Below are positions 33,388 to 41,223 of a stretch of 64,000 nt of DNA, piece by piece. Below the pieces are notes generated by a model. That model was not told the origin of the DNA and searched no databases. It saw nothing but the letters and a program-made list of their open reading frames with translations. Numbering within the stretch: position 1 is the first letter of the stretch; every line of letters begins with the position of its first letter. The position numbers were made by a program, and so were the translations under genes. The DNA comes from JBFAPK01 sp040676675 (GTDB taxonomy: Bacteria; Actinomycetota; Actinomycetes; Mycobacteriales; Micromonosporaceae), in contig NZ_JBFAPK010000031.1 in the NCBI RefSeq assembly GCF_040676675.1, forward strand, positions 1 through 64,000. Direction: 5' to 3'.

Positions 33388-33763
33388 TCAATGGGAATGT
33401 GGGCGGCCCGTGCCCGGGGTAGTCGGCTGTGCGAACCGACCACCGCCAGGTCGGGGTGTTCAGGTCAGCCAGGGCTGACGCAGTGGTAGTAAGTACGATC
33501 GGGTCGGCGAATGCGAAGCGCGATGCTCGTGCGTTCGATCTCCTGCTGCCGGCGGTGCGCGACGAGTGCCGCATTCACGACGCGCGCCTTCCGGAGTGTA
33601 TGGTTTGCCACCATTTGTTCACTTCGATTGCGTCCCGACTCGCCTGTTGTCGGTTGCGGACGCGGCGGGTCGTGCCTGGGTGTCATACGCTGGTGCGACG
33701 ATCGGAGAGCACCGGGCGACCCAGCCGCCGCAAAAGCGACACCAGCCGGCGAAGGAAGGCATC

Positions 33764-33871
33764 GTGGCGAAGTCGGTTCTCTGTAGCTTCCACTGCGAGC
33801 CTCATATCGGCTACAACGAGCTGGTCGCAAGTCTGGAATCGTGGTCAAGGCAGGGTGTGGTCCGTTCATGA
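33764..33871 (+). CDS. tiny ORF (35 residues) coupled to HIT gene
   Basis: The GTG at 33764 has GAAGGAAGG 4-12 nt ahead, and its TGA at 33869-33871 overlaps the HIT gene's ATG (ATGA). The product is a short soluble peptide ('CSFHCEPHIGYNELVASLESW'). It may be a real small protein, a leader for translational coupling, or the last part of a lost longer gene. No family is recognised. Confidence 0.4.
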   Translation: MAKSVLCSFHCEPHIGYNELVASLESWSRQGVVRS

Positions 33872-34314
33872 TGACCGCCAAAGCCAGCTGTCCGTTCTGC
33901 GAGATCGTCCGGCGCGAGGCTCCGGGCGCCCGAGAGGTCTACCGCGACGAGAGCGCGGTCGCCTTCCTTCCACTGGAGCCCGCGACCCTGGGGCACACGC
34001 TCGTGGTGCCGCGTATCCACGCACCCGATGTGTGGTCACTGGACGAGCGGACCGCCGCCCACCTGGCCCGAGTCACCCTGAGGTTGTCGCATGCGGTGAA
34101 GCGCGCAACAGCGCCGGAGGGGCTGAACATAATTCAGTCGAACGGAGCCGTCGCCACGCAGAGCGTGTTCCACCTGCATGTTCACATCGTCCCCCGTTGG
34201 TCCAACGACGGAGTGGGCCCAATTTGGCCGCCGGAAACCAGCTACTCGGAGAAGCAGAAGGACGACGTCTGGGAGCGACTCCGATACGAGTGCGACGAGG
34301 TGGGTGCGCGGTGA
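33868..34314 (+). CDS. HIT-domain nucleotide hydrolase/transferase
   Basis: 148 residues of the histidine-triad superfamily. The N-terminal 'CPFCEIVRRE' resembles the zinc-binding start of Hint/Fhit-like proteins, and the catalytic triad is in HLHVHIVPR near residue 104. These enzymes split nucleotide-phosphoramidates, dinucleoside polyphosphates or similar conjugates. The ATG at 33868 overlaps the upstream tiny ORF by 4 nt; an adjacent ATG at 33871 is equivalent. Its stop overlaps the next start as GTGA, so the three genes form one tightly coupled operon with a membrane protein. The context suggests a dedicated nucleotide-signal or conjugate-processing role rather than housekeeping. Confidence 0.92.
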   Translation: MMTAKASCPFCEIVRREAPGAREVYRDESAVAFLPLEPATLGHTLVVPRIHAPDVWSLDERTAAHLARVTLRLSHAVKRATAPEGLNIIQSNGAVATQSVFHLHVHIVPRWSNDGVGPIWPPETSYSEKQKDDVWERLRYECDEVGAR

Positions 34315-34793
34315 CGCAGGCTGGCGAGAGAAGTGCCGTCGACGCCGACGACCGGCGCAGGCACCTGGACTATATTCAGGCCGTCGTCGCGCGGATGTCG
34401 ACAGCCTCCGCCGCCGCGAAGAGCTGGCTGCTCCCGGTCGTGACCGCGGCCTACGGATACGCTCTGACGACGGGGGTGGGTTCCGTCGCCGTACTGGGTG
34501 TCGCGGCCGTGCTCCTGTTCGGATTCCTGGACGCCAACTATCTGAGGCAGGAAAAGGCCTACCGGAGACTTTATGACGCGGTGGCGCGCGGGACGAGAGA
34601 GGTCCCGCTATTCTCTCTCGACCCCTCCCATGCCGACGATCCCGCCCTTCCGGCGGTCACGCTGCGGCAAAAGATCCAGCTGCGCATCGGTCGTTGGTTC
34701 CCGGACCGAAACGTTTGGTTCTCCTGGTCGGTTGCTCCCTTCTATGGATCCCTCGTGATTATCGGCTGCCTCATTGGAGTGTTGACCGGGTAG
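34311..34793 (+). CDS. membrane protein of the 'FLDxxYLxQE' type, HIT operon partner
   Basis: 160 residues. A cytoplasmic N-terminal helix ('HLDYIQAVVARMSTASAAAKSW', ~19-40) leads into two closely spaced transmembrane helices (~39-74). The motif 'FLDANYLRQEKAYRRLYDAV' (72-91) comes next, then a cytoplasmic segment with 'FSLDPS', then a final membrane helix (~138-158). This order is shared by a widespread family of small uncharacterised bacterial membrane proteins seen in phage-defence and nucleotide-signalling neighbourhoods; I rely on memory for this resemblance. GTG start with GTGA overlap to the HIT gene. It could be an effector or sensor acted on by the HIT enzyme's substrate or product. 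Confidence 0.75.
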   Translation: MTQAGERSAVDADDRRRHLDYIQAVVARMSTASAAAKSWLLPVVTAAYGYALTTGVGSVAVLGVAAVLLFGFLDANYLRQEKAYRRLYDAVARGTREVPLFSLDPSHADDPALPAVTLRQKIQLRIGRWFPDRNVWFSWSVAPFYGSLVIIGCLIGVLTG

Positions 34794-34875
34794 TGACTCG
34801 CTCTGCTTGATGCCGAGGTCGCCACGCGGGTCCGACTCGTGTCGCTGCCGGATCAGGCCGTCCCGGCGGGGCCCC

Positions 34876-35730
34876 TCAGGAGCGCCGTGCCGAGGGCGTA
34901 CGGAGCGAGTCGAGCGCCATCGCCTCGCGGGTGCCCGGCTCGGCCGAGTAGACGAGCACGGTCTGATCGCTGTCCGGTACCTGGAGGGTGTCGCAGTCGA
35001 GTTCGATCGTGCCCAGCTCGGGATGGTTGATGCTCTTGGTCGCGGTACGCCACCGAGCGGAGGTGCCCTCCCGCCAGAGCTCGTCGAATCGCGGGCTGCC
35101 CCGGCGCAGCTCTCCGATCATCCGCGCCAGTTCGGGGTCTCGGGGGTAACGGGCCTGGGCGGCGCGCAGCGTACCGACCGAGGCGCGGGCGGCGGCGTCG
35201 TCCTCGTCCGGTCCGGCGGCGACCTGGCAGCGGCTGCTACCGAGGAAGCGTTGCCAGATGAGGTTGCGCCGCGACCGCGGCCAGGCGGACATGTCACCCT
35301 GGAGCGCCGCCCCGAGGGGGTTCCAGGCCAGCACGTCGCCCTTGGCCGACAGCACCAGGACGGGCAGCTCCGACATCCGGTCCATGAGTCGAAGCAGGCT
35401 CGGTCGAACGGTCGTCGCCACACGTCCAGCGGGTGGCGGCTCGTGCCCGGCGAGCCGGAACACCAGATCGCGGTCGTCCTCGTCGAGGCGCAGGGCCCGG
35501 GCCAGCGCGGCGACGACCTGGGGCGAGGGCCGTGGGCCGCGCCCCTGTTCGAGCCGGACCACGTAGTCGACGCTCAGGTCCGCGAGCATCGCCACCTCTT
35601 CCCGGCGCAGGCCCGGCACCTGGCGGCGGGTACCGGACGGCAGCCCGACGTCCCGGGGCCGTACGCGAGCCCGGGCGCTGCGGAGTACCTCGGCGAGTCC
35701 GGCGCGGTCCACCTCCCGATCATGCCGCAC
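34876..35730 (-). CDS. HTH regulator with MmyB-type ligand-binding domain
   Basis: 284 residues. An Xre-type HTH (~30-95: 'GLRREEVAMLADLSVDYVVRLEQGRGPRPSPQVVAALARAL') is followed by the MmyB-like PAS-related domain (~105-265: 'PVLVLSAKGDVLAWNPLGAAL', 'NLIWQRFL'), which is reported to bind fatty acids in the MltR/MmyB group. These regulators typically sit divergent to a short-chain dehydrogenase that they control, exactly as here (SDR start 83 bp away). GTG at 35730; a GTG at 35709 is also possible, and neither has a strong ribosome site. Confidence 0.92.
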   Translation of the reverse strand: MRHDREVDRAGLAEVLRSARARVRPRDVGLPSGTRRQVPGLRREEVAMLADLSVDYVVRLEQGRGPRPSPQVVAALARALRLDEDDRDLVFRLAGHEPPPAGRVATTVRPSLLRLMDRMSELPVLVLSAKGDVLAWNPLGAALQGDMSAWPRSRRNLIWQRFLGSSRCQVAAGPDEDDAAARASVGTLRAAQARYPRDPELARMIGELRRGSPRFDELWREGTSARWRTATKSINHPELGTIELDCDTLQVPDSDQTVLVYSAEPGTREAMALDSLRTPSARRS

Positions 35731-35813
35731 GGGTCGCGCCGTTCGGCTGGTACCACCGGTCCCAGGCCCCGGCCGCCCTGGTGGGACCGGGTGCGCGCAC
35801 CGACGATCGGCCC

Positions 35814-36536
35814 ATGACGGACGTGCAGACGGTGGCGCTGGTCACCGGAGCGAACAAGGGGCTGGGCCGGGAGACCGTACGGCGCCTGGCGGGACAGGGC
35901 TGGCTGGTCTTTCTGGCCGCCCGGGACCGGGAACGTGGCACGCGGGCCGCGGCCGAGCTGGTGGGCGAGGGGCTGGACGTCGAGTTTGTCGAGCTCGACG
36001 TGACCTCGGACGAATCGGTGGCGGCTGCCGTGGAGACGGTCGCCGGACGCGTGGGCGGCCTGGACGTACTGGTCAACAACGCCGGAGTGGGCGGCCCGCT
36101 GCTGGATCCGGCCGAGCTGGGCGCTGACGCGCTGCGGCGGCTGTACGAGGTCAACGTGGTCGGTCAGGTTCGGGTCACGCGCGCGTTCCTGCCGTTGCTG
36201 CGGAAGTCCGGGCAGCCTCGCATCGTCATGGTCTCCAGCGGTCTCGCGTCGCTGACGAACGCCGGCGACCCGACCCGCCCCGAGTCCGGCTTCCTGAGCC
36301 TGGACTATGCCTCGTCGAAGTCGGCGCTCAACATGATCGTGTCCCAGTACGCTCGGGCGTTGCCGGGTTTCAAGGTCAACGCTGCCGATCCGGGCTTCCC
36401 GGCGACCGACATGAACAATCACACGGGTATCCACACCGTGACCGAGGGGACCGATGTGGTGATCCGCCTGGCCACCTGGGACCCGGACGGACCGACCGGT
36501 GGCTTCTTCGACCGCGACGGCTCCGTCCCCTGGTAG
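35814..36536 (+). CDS. short-chain dehydrogenase/reductase
   Basis: 240 residues with the classical SDR elements: cofactor motif TGANKGLG (~11-18), 'NNAGVG' (~90), catalytic Ser in 'MVSSGLAS', and YASSK giving the Tyr and Lys. The Arg pair after the cofactor motif's second strand ('AARDRERG') suggests NADP(H). It resembles carbonyl-reductase-like SDRs that accompany MmyB regulators in actinomycetes. The substrate is unknown. The ATG at 35814 fits the family start. It is probably regulated by the divergent HTH protein. A 24-bp tandem repeat follows the stop. Confidence 0.93.
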   Translation: MTDVQTVALVTGANKGLGRETVRRLAGQGWLVFLAARDRERGTRAAAELVGEGLDVEFVELDVTSDESVAAAVETVAGRVGGLDVLVNNAGVGGPLLDPAELGADALRRLYEVNVVGQVRVTRAFLPLLRKSGQPRIVMVSSGLASLTNAGDPTRPESGFLSLDYASSKSALNMIVSQYARALPGFKVNAADPGFPATDMNNHTGIHTVTEGTDVVIRLATWDPDGPTGGFFDRDGSVPW

Positions 36537-36553
36537 TGGCAGCCCGCAGCGGC

Positions 36554-36674
36554 GCCACACGAGAGCGAGAAGTGGACGCCACGCGAGAGCGAGAAGTGGA
36601 CGCCACGCGAGAGTGAGAAGCCGGCGTCACACGAGACCGAGAAGGCGGAAGCCACACGAGAGCGAGCGGGAGAT
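36554..36674 (+). repeat. 24-bp tandem repeat, about five copies
   Basis: Units start at 36554, 36578, 36602, 36626 and 36651, with consensus GCCACRCGAGAGCGAGAAG plus five variable bases. Units 1 and 2 differ by one base; later units diverge. The array fills the whole gap between the SDR stop and the next start, and the last unit supplies the GGGAG ribosome site of the following gene. Confidence 0.85.
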
Positions 36675-37059
36675 GGCGAGAATTCTGACGGTCGGGCTGC
36701 ATCCGGGCGCACTCGACTACACCGAACATCCGGGCATCGACGAGGCGACGCTGACCGCGCGGATCGAGCAGGGAAACGCGGCGCTGCGGGCGGCGGGGTT
36801 CGACGCGGTGTCGTGTCTGGTCGGCGCCGATCCCGAGGCGGCGGCGGAGGCCGTCCGTGAACGGGTGTCGAGCGAACCCTTCGAACTGGTCATGATCGGG
36901 GGTGGGGTGCGGATGGCCCCCGAGCACACCCTCCTGTTCGAGCGGCTGGTCAACGTACTGGTCGCGACGTCGCCGGGGATCCGGTTCTGTTTCAACACCT
37001 CGCCGGAGACGACGATCGACGCCATCCGCCGGTGGGTGGAGCCCGGGTCCGGCCGCTGA
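36673..37059 (+). CDS. hypothetical protein, 128 residues
   Basis: A small soluble alpha/beta protein ('ARILTVGLHPGALDYTEHPG', 'GFDAVSCLVGADPEAAAEAV', 'FELVMIGGGVRMAPEHTLLFERLV', 'TIDAIRRWVEPG'). The alternation of hydrophobic strands and helices suggests a Rossmann-like or receiver-like sandwich without phosphorylation residues. It resembles a conserved hypothetical family in actinobacteria and proteobacteria of unknown role. The ATG at 36673 lies at the end of the 24-bp repeat array, whose GGGAG acts as ribosome site. A strong terminator follows. Confidence 0.75.
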   Translation: MARILTVGLHPGALDYTEHPGIDEATLTARIEQGNAALRAAGFDAVSCLVGADPEAAAEAVRERVSSEPFELVMIGGGVRMAPEHTLLFERLVNVLVATSPGIRFCFNTSPETTIDAIRRWVEPGSGR

Positions 37060-37066
37060 GAAGGCG

Positions 37067-37104
37067 GAACGCCCGGCGGGTCCGAAGGGACCCGCCGGGC
37101 GTTC
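37067..37104 (+). terminator. terminator, perfect 17-bp stem
   Basis: GAACGCCCGGCGGGTCC pairs exactly with its complement around a GAAG loop, 7 nt after the stop codon. Its sequence is close to the tRNA-Ser terminators at 26.1, 30.7 and 33.3 kb, so this hairpin type may simply be common in the genome. Confidence 0.85.
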
Positions 37105-37183
37105 TCACTGTCGCAATCGCCCGGCGTCGCCGGCGTGGCCGCGGCCGGTAGCCGGCCGTACGAGGCTTGCGGGCGGAGGTACG

Positions 37184-38671
37184 TCAGGGGACGAAACGGG
37201 TACGCCGCCGCCGGGCGACCAGGTACATGACCGTGCCCACGGCCAGCAGCGCAAGGGCGGCCCCGCCCAGCACCGGGCCGGAGACGCCGGTGATCGGCAG
37301 CGTCGGCTCCTCCTCACCGCCGCCGGCGCCGCCGGCCGGGTTCACGACCAGCTTGGCCACGTCGTTGTCCGACCTCGCGTCCGGGTTCGAGGGCTTCACC
37401 AGCACGGATCCGACGAGTTCGCCGGCGGCGTCGACGCGCAGCCCGAAGTCCCAGGTCACGGCGCCGTTCACCGCCAGCGGGTGGACCGCCGTCTCGCAGG
37501 TGTAGCCGAGTCCGGCCTTCGCGCAGCCGGCGGGGACGCTCGTGACCGTGGTGTGAGGGGGTGGCGCGAACGCCACGACCGCGGCCGGCTTCGTGAGGCC
37601 CGAGGCGTACGCGGGGCCGAGGTTCTTGACGCCGATCCTGGCGGTGACCGTGGCTCCCACGGCCGCGCTGACCCGACCGGCGACGGCGCTCACGTCGGAG
37701 CGGTTCGTCCCCTCGACCGTGAGGATCACGCTCTGCGAGTTCGAGCCGTACGAGGTGTCCGTCTGCGGGCCGGAGGCGCGCGCCACCGGCTTCCGCACCA
37801 GCCGCAGGGTGCCCTGAGTGCCGCGGACCGGGTTCGTGGCGCGGACCATGTCGAGGTGGTCGCGCCCGTCGACCGGCGTCGACCAGTCGAACGTGGCGCC
37901 GGCGACCCCCGGCGCCGGCACCTCGGGGCGCAGCCGCAGCGGCAGGTCCTCCGAGAGCACGTACTCCTGGTGCGGGTCCAGGGTGGCGTCGAAATGGCAG
38001 TACGCGGCGAAGCTGCCGTACTCGCAGTTGTCGTACCGCTTCGGCACCGTGAACATGGCCTCGTAGAAGAAGAACAGGTCGACGCCGGTGATGGCGTTGT
38101 CCCCGTCGTTCCGTACCGAGATCGGGTTGGTGAAGGTGTCGCCCGGCTTCGCCTTCTTGGTGATGATCGGTCCGACCTCCAGGGCGACCGCCTCGCTGAC
38201 GGTGACCTTCGAGGTCTTGACCATCGGCGCCCGATCGCGACTGGTGAGTTTCACGCTCACCTCGCCCTCGGCGCCGACCTTCGCGCCCGCTTCCGGGCGG
38301 ATTCTCAGGTGCGTGATGCCCGCGAAGAGGTTCTCCGAGGCGAGGCTGTCGAACGTGCAGGTGATCGTCGTGCCCGCCTGCTCGCACGGGTCGAAGTCGA
38401 ATTCCAGTTTCGCGGTGGCGACGCCGGCGAGCCCGGCGGTCTCGATGGTGACCTTGACGTCGTCCAGCGTGAAATCGTTGTCGTAGTTGTAGAGGTAGAC
38501 CGACTGCACCTTGCCGGACGATTCCGGTAGCAGCGCGGTGTGGTCGAATTCCAGCTGCGTTCCGGTGGGCAAGGCGGCCGCGGAAACTGGCGGGACGGCG
38601 TTGGCGCCGAGCAGCCCGATGCCGCAGGCGCCGAGCCAGGCGGCGGCCCGTAGCAGGCGTTCACGATTCAC
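37184..38671 (-). CDS. secreted surface protein with LPxTG-like (LPITG) anchor
   Basis: About 495 residues: a signal peptide ending near 'PPVSAAA', beta-sandwich (DUF11/adhesin-like) domains with paired Cys, and a C-terminal sorting signal LPITG. The sorting signal is followed by a hydrophobic helix ('GPVLGGAALALLAVGTVMYLVA') and RRRR. It is presumably attached to peptidoglycan by a sortase, which is not in this window. The GTG at 38671 has GGGGAGG with 7-nt spacing and is preferred over the ATG at 38677, which the track of frames also allows but which sits only 2 nt from that site. Its ligand and role are unknown. Confidence 0.83.
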   Translation of the reverse strand: MNRERLLRAAAWLGACGIGLLGANAVPPVSAAALPTGTQLEFDHTALLPESSGKVQSVYLYNYDNDFTLDDVKVTIETAGLAGVATAKLEFDFDPCEQAGTTITCTFDSLASENLFAGITHLRIRPEAGAKVGAEGEVSVKLTSRDRAPMVKTSKVTVSEAVALEVGPIITKKAKPGDTFTNPISVRNDGDNAITGVDLFFFYEAMFTVPKRYDNCEYGSFAAYCHFDATLDPHQEYVLSEDLPLRLRPEVPAPGVAGATFDWSTPVDGRDHLDMVRATNPVRGTQGTLRLVRKPVARASGPQTDTSYGSNSQSVILTVEGTNRSDVSAVAGRVSAAVGATVTARIGVKNLGPAYASGLTKPAAVVAFAPPPHTTVTSVPAGCAKAGLGYTCETAVHPLAVNGAVTWDFGLRVDAAGELVGSVLVKPSNPDARSDNDVAKLVVNPAGGAGGGEEEPTLPITGVSGPVLGGAALALLAVGTVMYLVARRRRTRFVP

Positions 38672-38921
38672 GAACATTCCTCCCCGTCGATAACTCAGCG
38701 ATCGTACCCGTCAAGATCTCGTGCTCCATGGGCCGTTGGGACGGCGCGACCAGCTTGCCGTTCAGTCTTTTCTGGCGCCGGGTCTTCGTCACACGAAAAG
38801 GAGTTGCGTATGCCACGAGCGCGAAGGGTCGACATTCCGGTACCCCCGTATTCGGCCCCGTACGGCGGACGTGTCGCCGACGATTGACCTCGAGTTCACT
38901 CGAAGACCTACGGTGTCGGTC

Positions 38922-39374
38922 ATGAACAGCGGAAACGACCAGTTCGGCCGGCCCGGCGGCGACTCCACCCCGATCGCCGAGAGCCGGGAGGAGAGCTTCG
39001 AGCGCGGCATGCGGATCCTGAGCCGGATCGACGGGGAGAGCGGACGGCGGGTGGTCGACTCGCTCGCCGACGTGTCGCCGGAACTCGGGCACCAGATCGT
39101 CGCCTGGGCCTTCGGCGAGATGTACCAGCGGCCGGGGTTGGCTCCCCGCGATCGGCAGCTCGTCACGCTCGGCATGCTGACCGCGCTCGGTGGCTGCGAA
39201 CCGCAGTTGGAGGTGCACGTCAATGCCTCCCTGAACGTCGGACTCACCCCCGAGCAGATCGTCGAGGCGCTGCTGCACGCCGCCGTCTACTGCGGCATTC
39301 CCCGGGCGATCAACGCGACGATGGTGGCCAAGAAGGTCTTCGGCGAACGGGGTCTGCTGCCGGTCGCGTCGTAA
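38922..39374 (+). CDS. carboxymuconolactone decarboxylase family protein
   Basis: 150 residues of the CMD fold. 'ELGHQIVAWAFGEMYQRPGLAPRDRQLVTLGMLTALGG' and 'HVNASLNVGLTPEQIVEALLHAAVYCGIPRAINA' are the standard two blocks of gamma-carboxymuconolactone decarboxylase proteins. The AhpD CxxC is absent, so a decarboxylase/lactone-type rather than peroxidase role is more likely; the pathway is not present in the window. The ATG at 38922 is taken because similarity starts soon after. The frame is open to 38721 but has no ribosome site there. It probably has its own promoter in the 250 bp shared with the divergent LPITG protein gene. Confidence 0.9.
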   Translation: MNSGNDQFGRPGGDSTPIAESREESFERGMRILSRIDGESGRRVVDSLADVSPELGHQIVAWAFGEMYQRPGLAPRDRQLVTLGMLTALGGCEPQLEVHVNASLNVGLTPEQIVEALLHAAVYCGIPRAINATMVAKKVFGERGLLPVAS

Positions 39375-39409
39375 CCGCCCGACGCCCTCCGAGCCCGGTG
39401 AGCCAGGCC

Positions 39410-40567
39410 TTAGCGCCGGAGCGCGGAGGGCGGTACGGGCGGTCCGACGGGCCACGTCTCGGGCCGGCGGCAGTCGCCCTCGCGGCGGAACCCGTCGGCG
39501 ACCACCTGACCTCTGGCCTGCGGATCCGGCGCCGGGCCGGTCACGTTCAGTGTGACCGCGCAACCGGCGAGGTCCGGAATTCCGAGAACGCGGGGTGGGG
39601 TCGACCAGCCGGCCGGAGGCGGCGGCGAGGAATCTCCGGCCGTCACATTGACCAGCACGTCGCCGACCTCCAGCGCGACGTTCACGTACGGGCGCGAGCG
39701 GTCGAGGCTCACCCGCATCGAACAGGCCGTCAGGTACGCCCCCGGCGGCACCGCCGTGAGCCGTACGGGCGAGGCGCAGCGGGAGGTCTGCCCGAAGTCG
39801 ATGACGTCGGCGATCTCCACCACCTCGCCCTCGCTGAGCTGGTCCGCAGTCGCCAGCATCGTCAGCCCGTCGGCGGGACTCCACCGGAGCCAGTGTTGGA
39901 ACCGGCCGTCGGCCGATTCCAACGTGGTCAGCGTCGCCGGTCGGCCGGCCAACTGGACCGTACGGGTGACCGGCGGGAGGTCGCCGGGCGCGGACGCCGA
40001 CTCCGGCGGAAGCTCCTCCTGGCCCTGGCCCCGCGTCAGCGCGACCGAGAAGCTGGCGGCGTTCCCCGCCCGGCTGAGCAACCCGAGCGAGATCCGCTCC
40101 GCGACACCGGGTTGCACCACCCAACCGGCCTCCTGCACGAGGAGGGGAATCCTGCCGGCGGAGAAGTGCACCACCGACGGGTCCGTGGCCACCAGGTCGG
40201 GACGGGCGAGGACGCTCGGACCGCCGGGTCCGGGCAGGGTGGGCAGGCGGTGGTCGCCCACCGCGGGTTCCCGTACGGAACCGGGGCGCCGGGGCAGTGC
40301 GGTGCGCAGGGACGGCGTCGGTGACGGGCTGATCGAGGTGCGGTCGGCGGGTGGCGGCTCCGGGGCTCCGAGGTTGGCGACGGTCACCGCGGCGGTCACG
40401 AGGACCAGGCTGACCAGGCCGGCCGTACCCACCGCCGTGACGAGCCGCCGCCTGCGCCGGTGCGCCGCCCGCCGCAGACTGCCGCGCAGCAGCGCGTCGG
40501 CGTCGATGTCCCGCTCGGCGCGGTGTCGTAGGGTCGCGACCAGGTGTTCGTCCAGATCAGGGCTCAT
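39410..40567 (-). CDS. membrane protein co-encoded with ECF sigma factor (anti-sigma candidate)
   Basis: 385 residues: a short cytoplasmic N-terminus ('DEHLVATLRHRAERDIDADALLRGSLRRAAHRRRR'), one transmembrane helix (~41-65) and a large extracytoplasmic domain with four or more Cys. This arrangement, with the ATG overlapping the sigma gene's stop (ATGA), fits an anti-sigma or sensor partner, but no zinc-binding anti-sigma (ZAS) motif is present. Homologues next to SigE-family sigma factors in actinomycetes are unnamed. Confidence 0.82.
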   Translation of the reverse strand: MSPDLDEHLVATLRHRAERDIDADALLRGSLRRAAHRRRRRLVTAVGTAGLVSLVLVTAAVTVANLGAPEPPPADRTSISPSPTPSLRTALPRRPGSVREPAVGDHRLPTLPGPGGPSVLARPDLVATDPSVVHFSAGRIPLLVQEAGWVVQPGVAERISLGLLSRAGNAASFSVALTRGQGQEELPPESASAPGDLPPVTRTVQLAGRPATLTTLESADGRFQHWLRWSPADGLTMLATADQLSEGEVVEIADVIDFGQTSRCASPVRLTAVPPGAYLTACSMRVSLDRSRPYVNVALEVGDVLVNVTAGDSSPPPPAGWSTPPRVLGIPDLAGCAVTLNVTGPAPDPQARGQVVADGFRREGDCRRPETWPVGPPVPPSALRR

Positions 40568-41112
40568 CGCTGCCTCCCGTTCTCGCTCCGGGTCGGTCCG
40601 GTCGGCCAGCCCGCCGTGCCCAGCTGTGCCCGTACGGCCGCCAGGGCCCGCATCGCGTGGGTACGCACCGTCGCCTGCGAACAGCCGAGGATGGCGGCGA
40701 TGGACGCGTCGTCGAGGTCCTCGTAGTAGCGCAACGCCAGTACCGCGCGCTGCCGGTCGGGCAGTACCGAGACGAGCCGCCACAGCGCCTCCCGGTCGGC
40801 CGCCTCGGTACCGATGTCCTTCCACCCCGGCTGGTCACCGACGTCGGCGACCACCACCTCGTGGTTGGCCCGCCGACGCCACCAGGACCGGGACGCGTTG
40901 ACGAGCATCCGTCGCAGGTAGCGGTCGGGCTGGTCGGTCCGGCAGATCCGTGCCCAGCGCGGATAGGCGCGCGCCAGCACCTCCTGCACCAGGTCGTCGG
41001 CGCGGTGCGCGTCCCGTACGAGCAACCGCGCCAGCCGTACCAGCGCGGGCCCGCGGGCGAGCACGTACTCCTCGAAGGTCACACCCTTTTCAACGCCCCG
41101 GGCCGCCGCCAC
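40564..41112 (-). CDS. SigE-family ECF sigma factor
   Basis: 182 residues. Region 2 is at ~15-85 ('ALVRLARLLVRDAHRADDLVQEVLARAY', 'YLRRMLVNASRSWWRRR') and region 4 at ~115-165 ('LPDRQRAVLALRYYEDLDDASIAAILGCSQATVRTHAMRALAAV'). It belongs to the actinomycete 'SigE family' subgroup with the 'FEEYVLARGPAL' start. The GTG at 41112 has GAGGGG with 6-nt spacing and is chosen over the internal GTG at 41082. It is followed by its membrane partner (ATGA overlap) and divergent from another ECF sigma operon. Confidence 0.92.
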   Translation of the reverse strand: MAAARGVEKGVTFEEYVLARGPALVRLARLLVRDAHRADDLVQEVLARAYPRWARICRTDQPDRYLRRMLVNASRSWWRRRANHEVVVADVGDQPGWKDIGTEAADREALWRLVSVLPDRQRAVLALRYYEDLDDASIAAILGCSQATVRTHAMRALAAVRAQLGTAGWPTGPTRSENGRQR

Positions 41113-41223
41113 TGTTGACCCCTCGACCCGATCAAGGGTGGGCGACGGACGGCCGGCCGTGAACTCGTTTCCGGCGGAGTCGCAATAACTGAGCGGAGGG
41201 CACGCTTCACAGAGAGGCCGTCG

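Larger units (their letters stand above)
33217..33763. other. 547-bp intergenic stretch with decayed attachment site
   Basis: Contains the degenerate tRNA-end copy and hairpin listed separately. I find no supported gene: frames from 33429 onward lack ribosome sites and conserved motifs. The AT-richer part at ~33590-33700 probably holds the promoter of the HIT operon. Confidence 0.4.

Noticed and set aside
33429..34310. 454-codon plus-strand frame leading into the membrane protein
   Set aside because: The part before 34311 lies over the HIT gene in another frame and has no motif; the GTG at 34311 with GTGA overlap is the real start.
36554..36674. CRISPR-like or iteron array
   Set aside because: Units are contiguous 24-mers that diverge gradually; no spacers and no replication gene nearby.
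37067..37104. Fourth copy of the tRNA-Ser flank, extending the island to 37.1 kb
   Set aside because: Only the terminator hairpin resembles the others; no tRNA-end sequence precedes it, so a common hairpin type is the simpler explanation.
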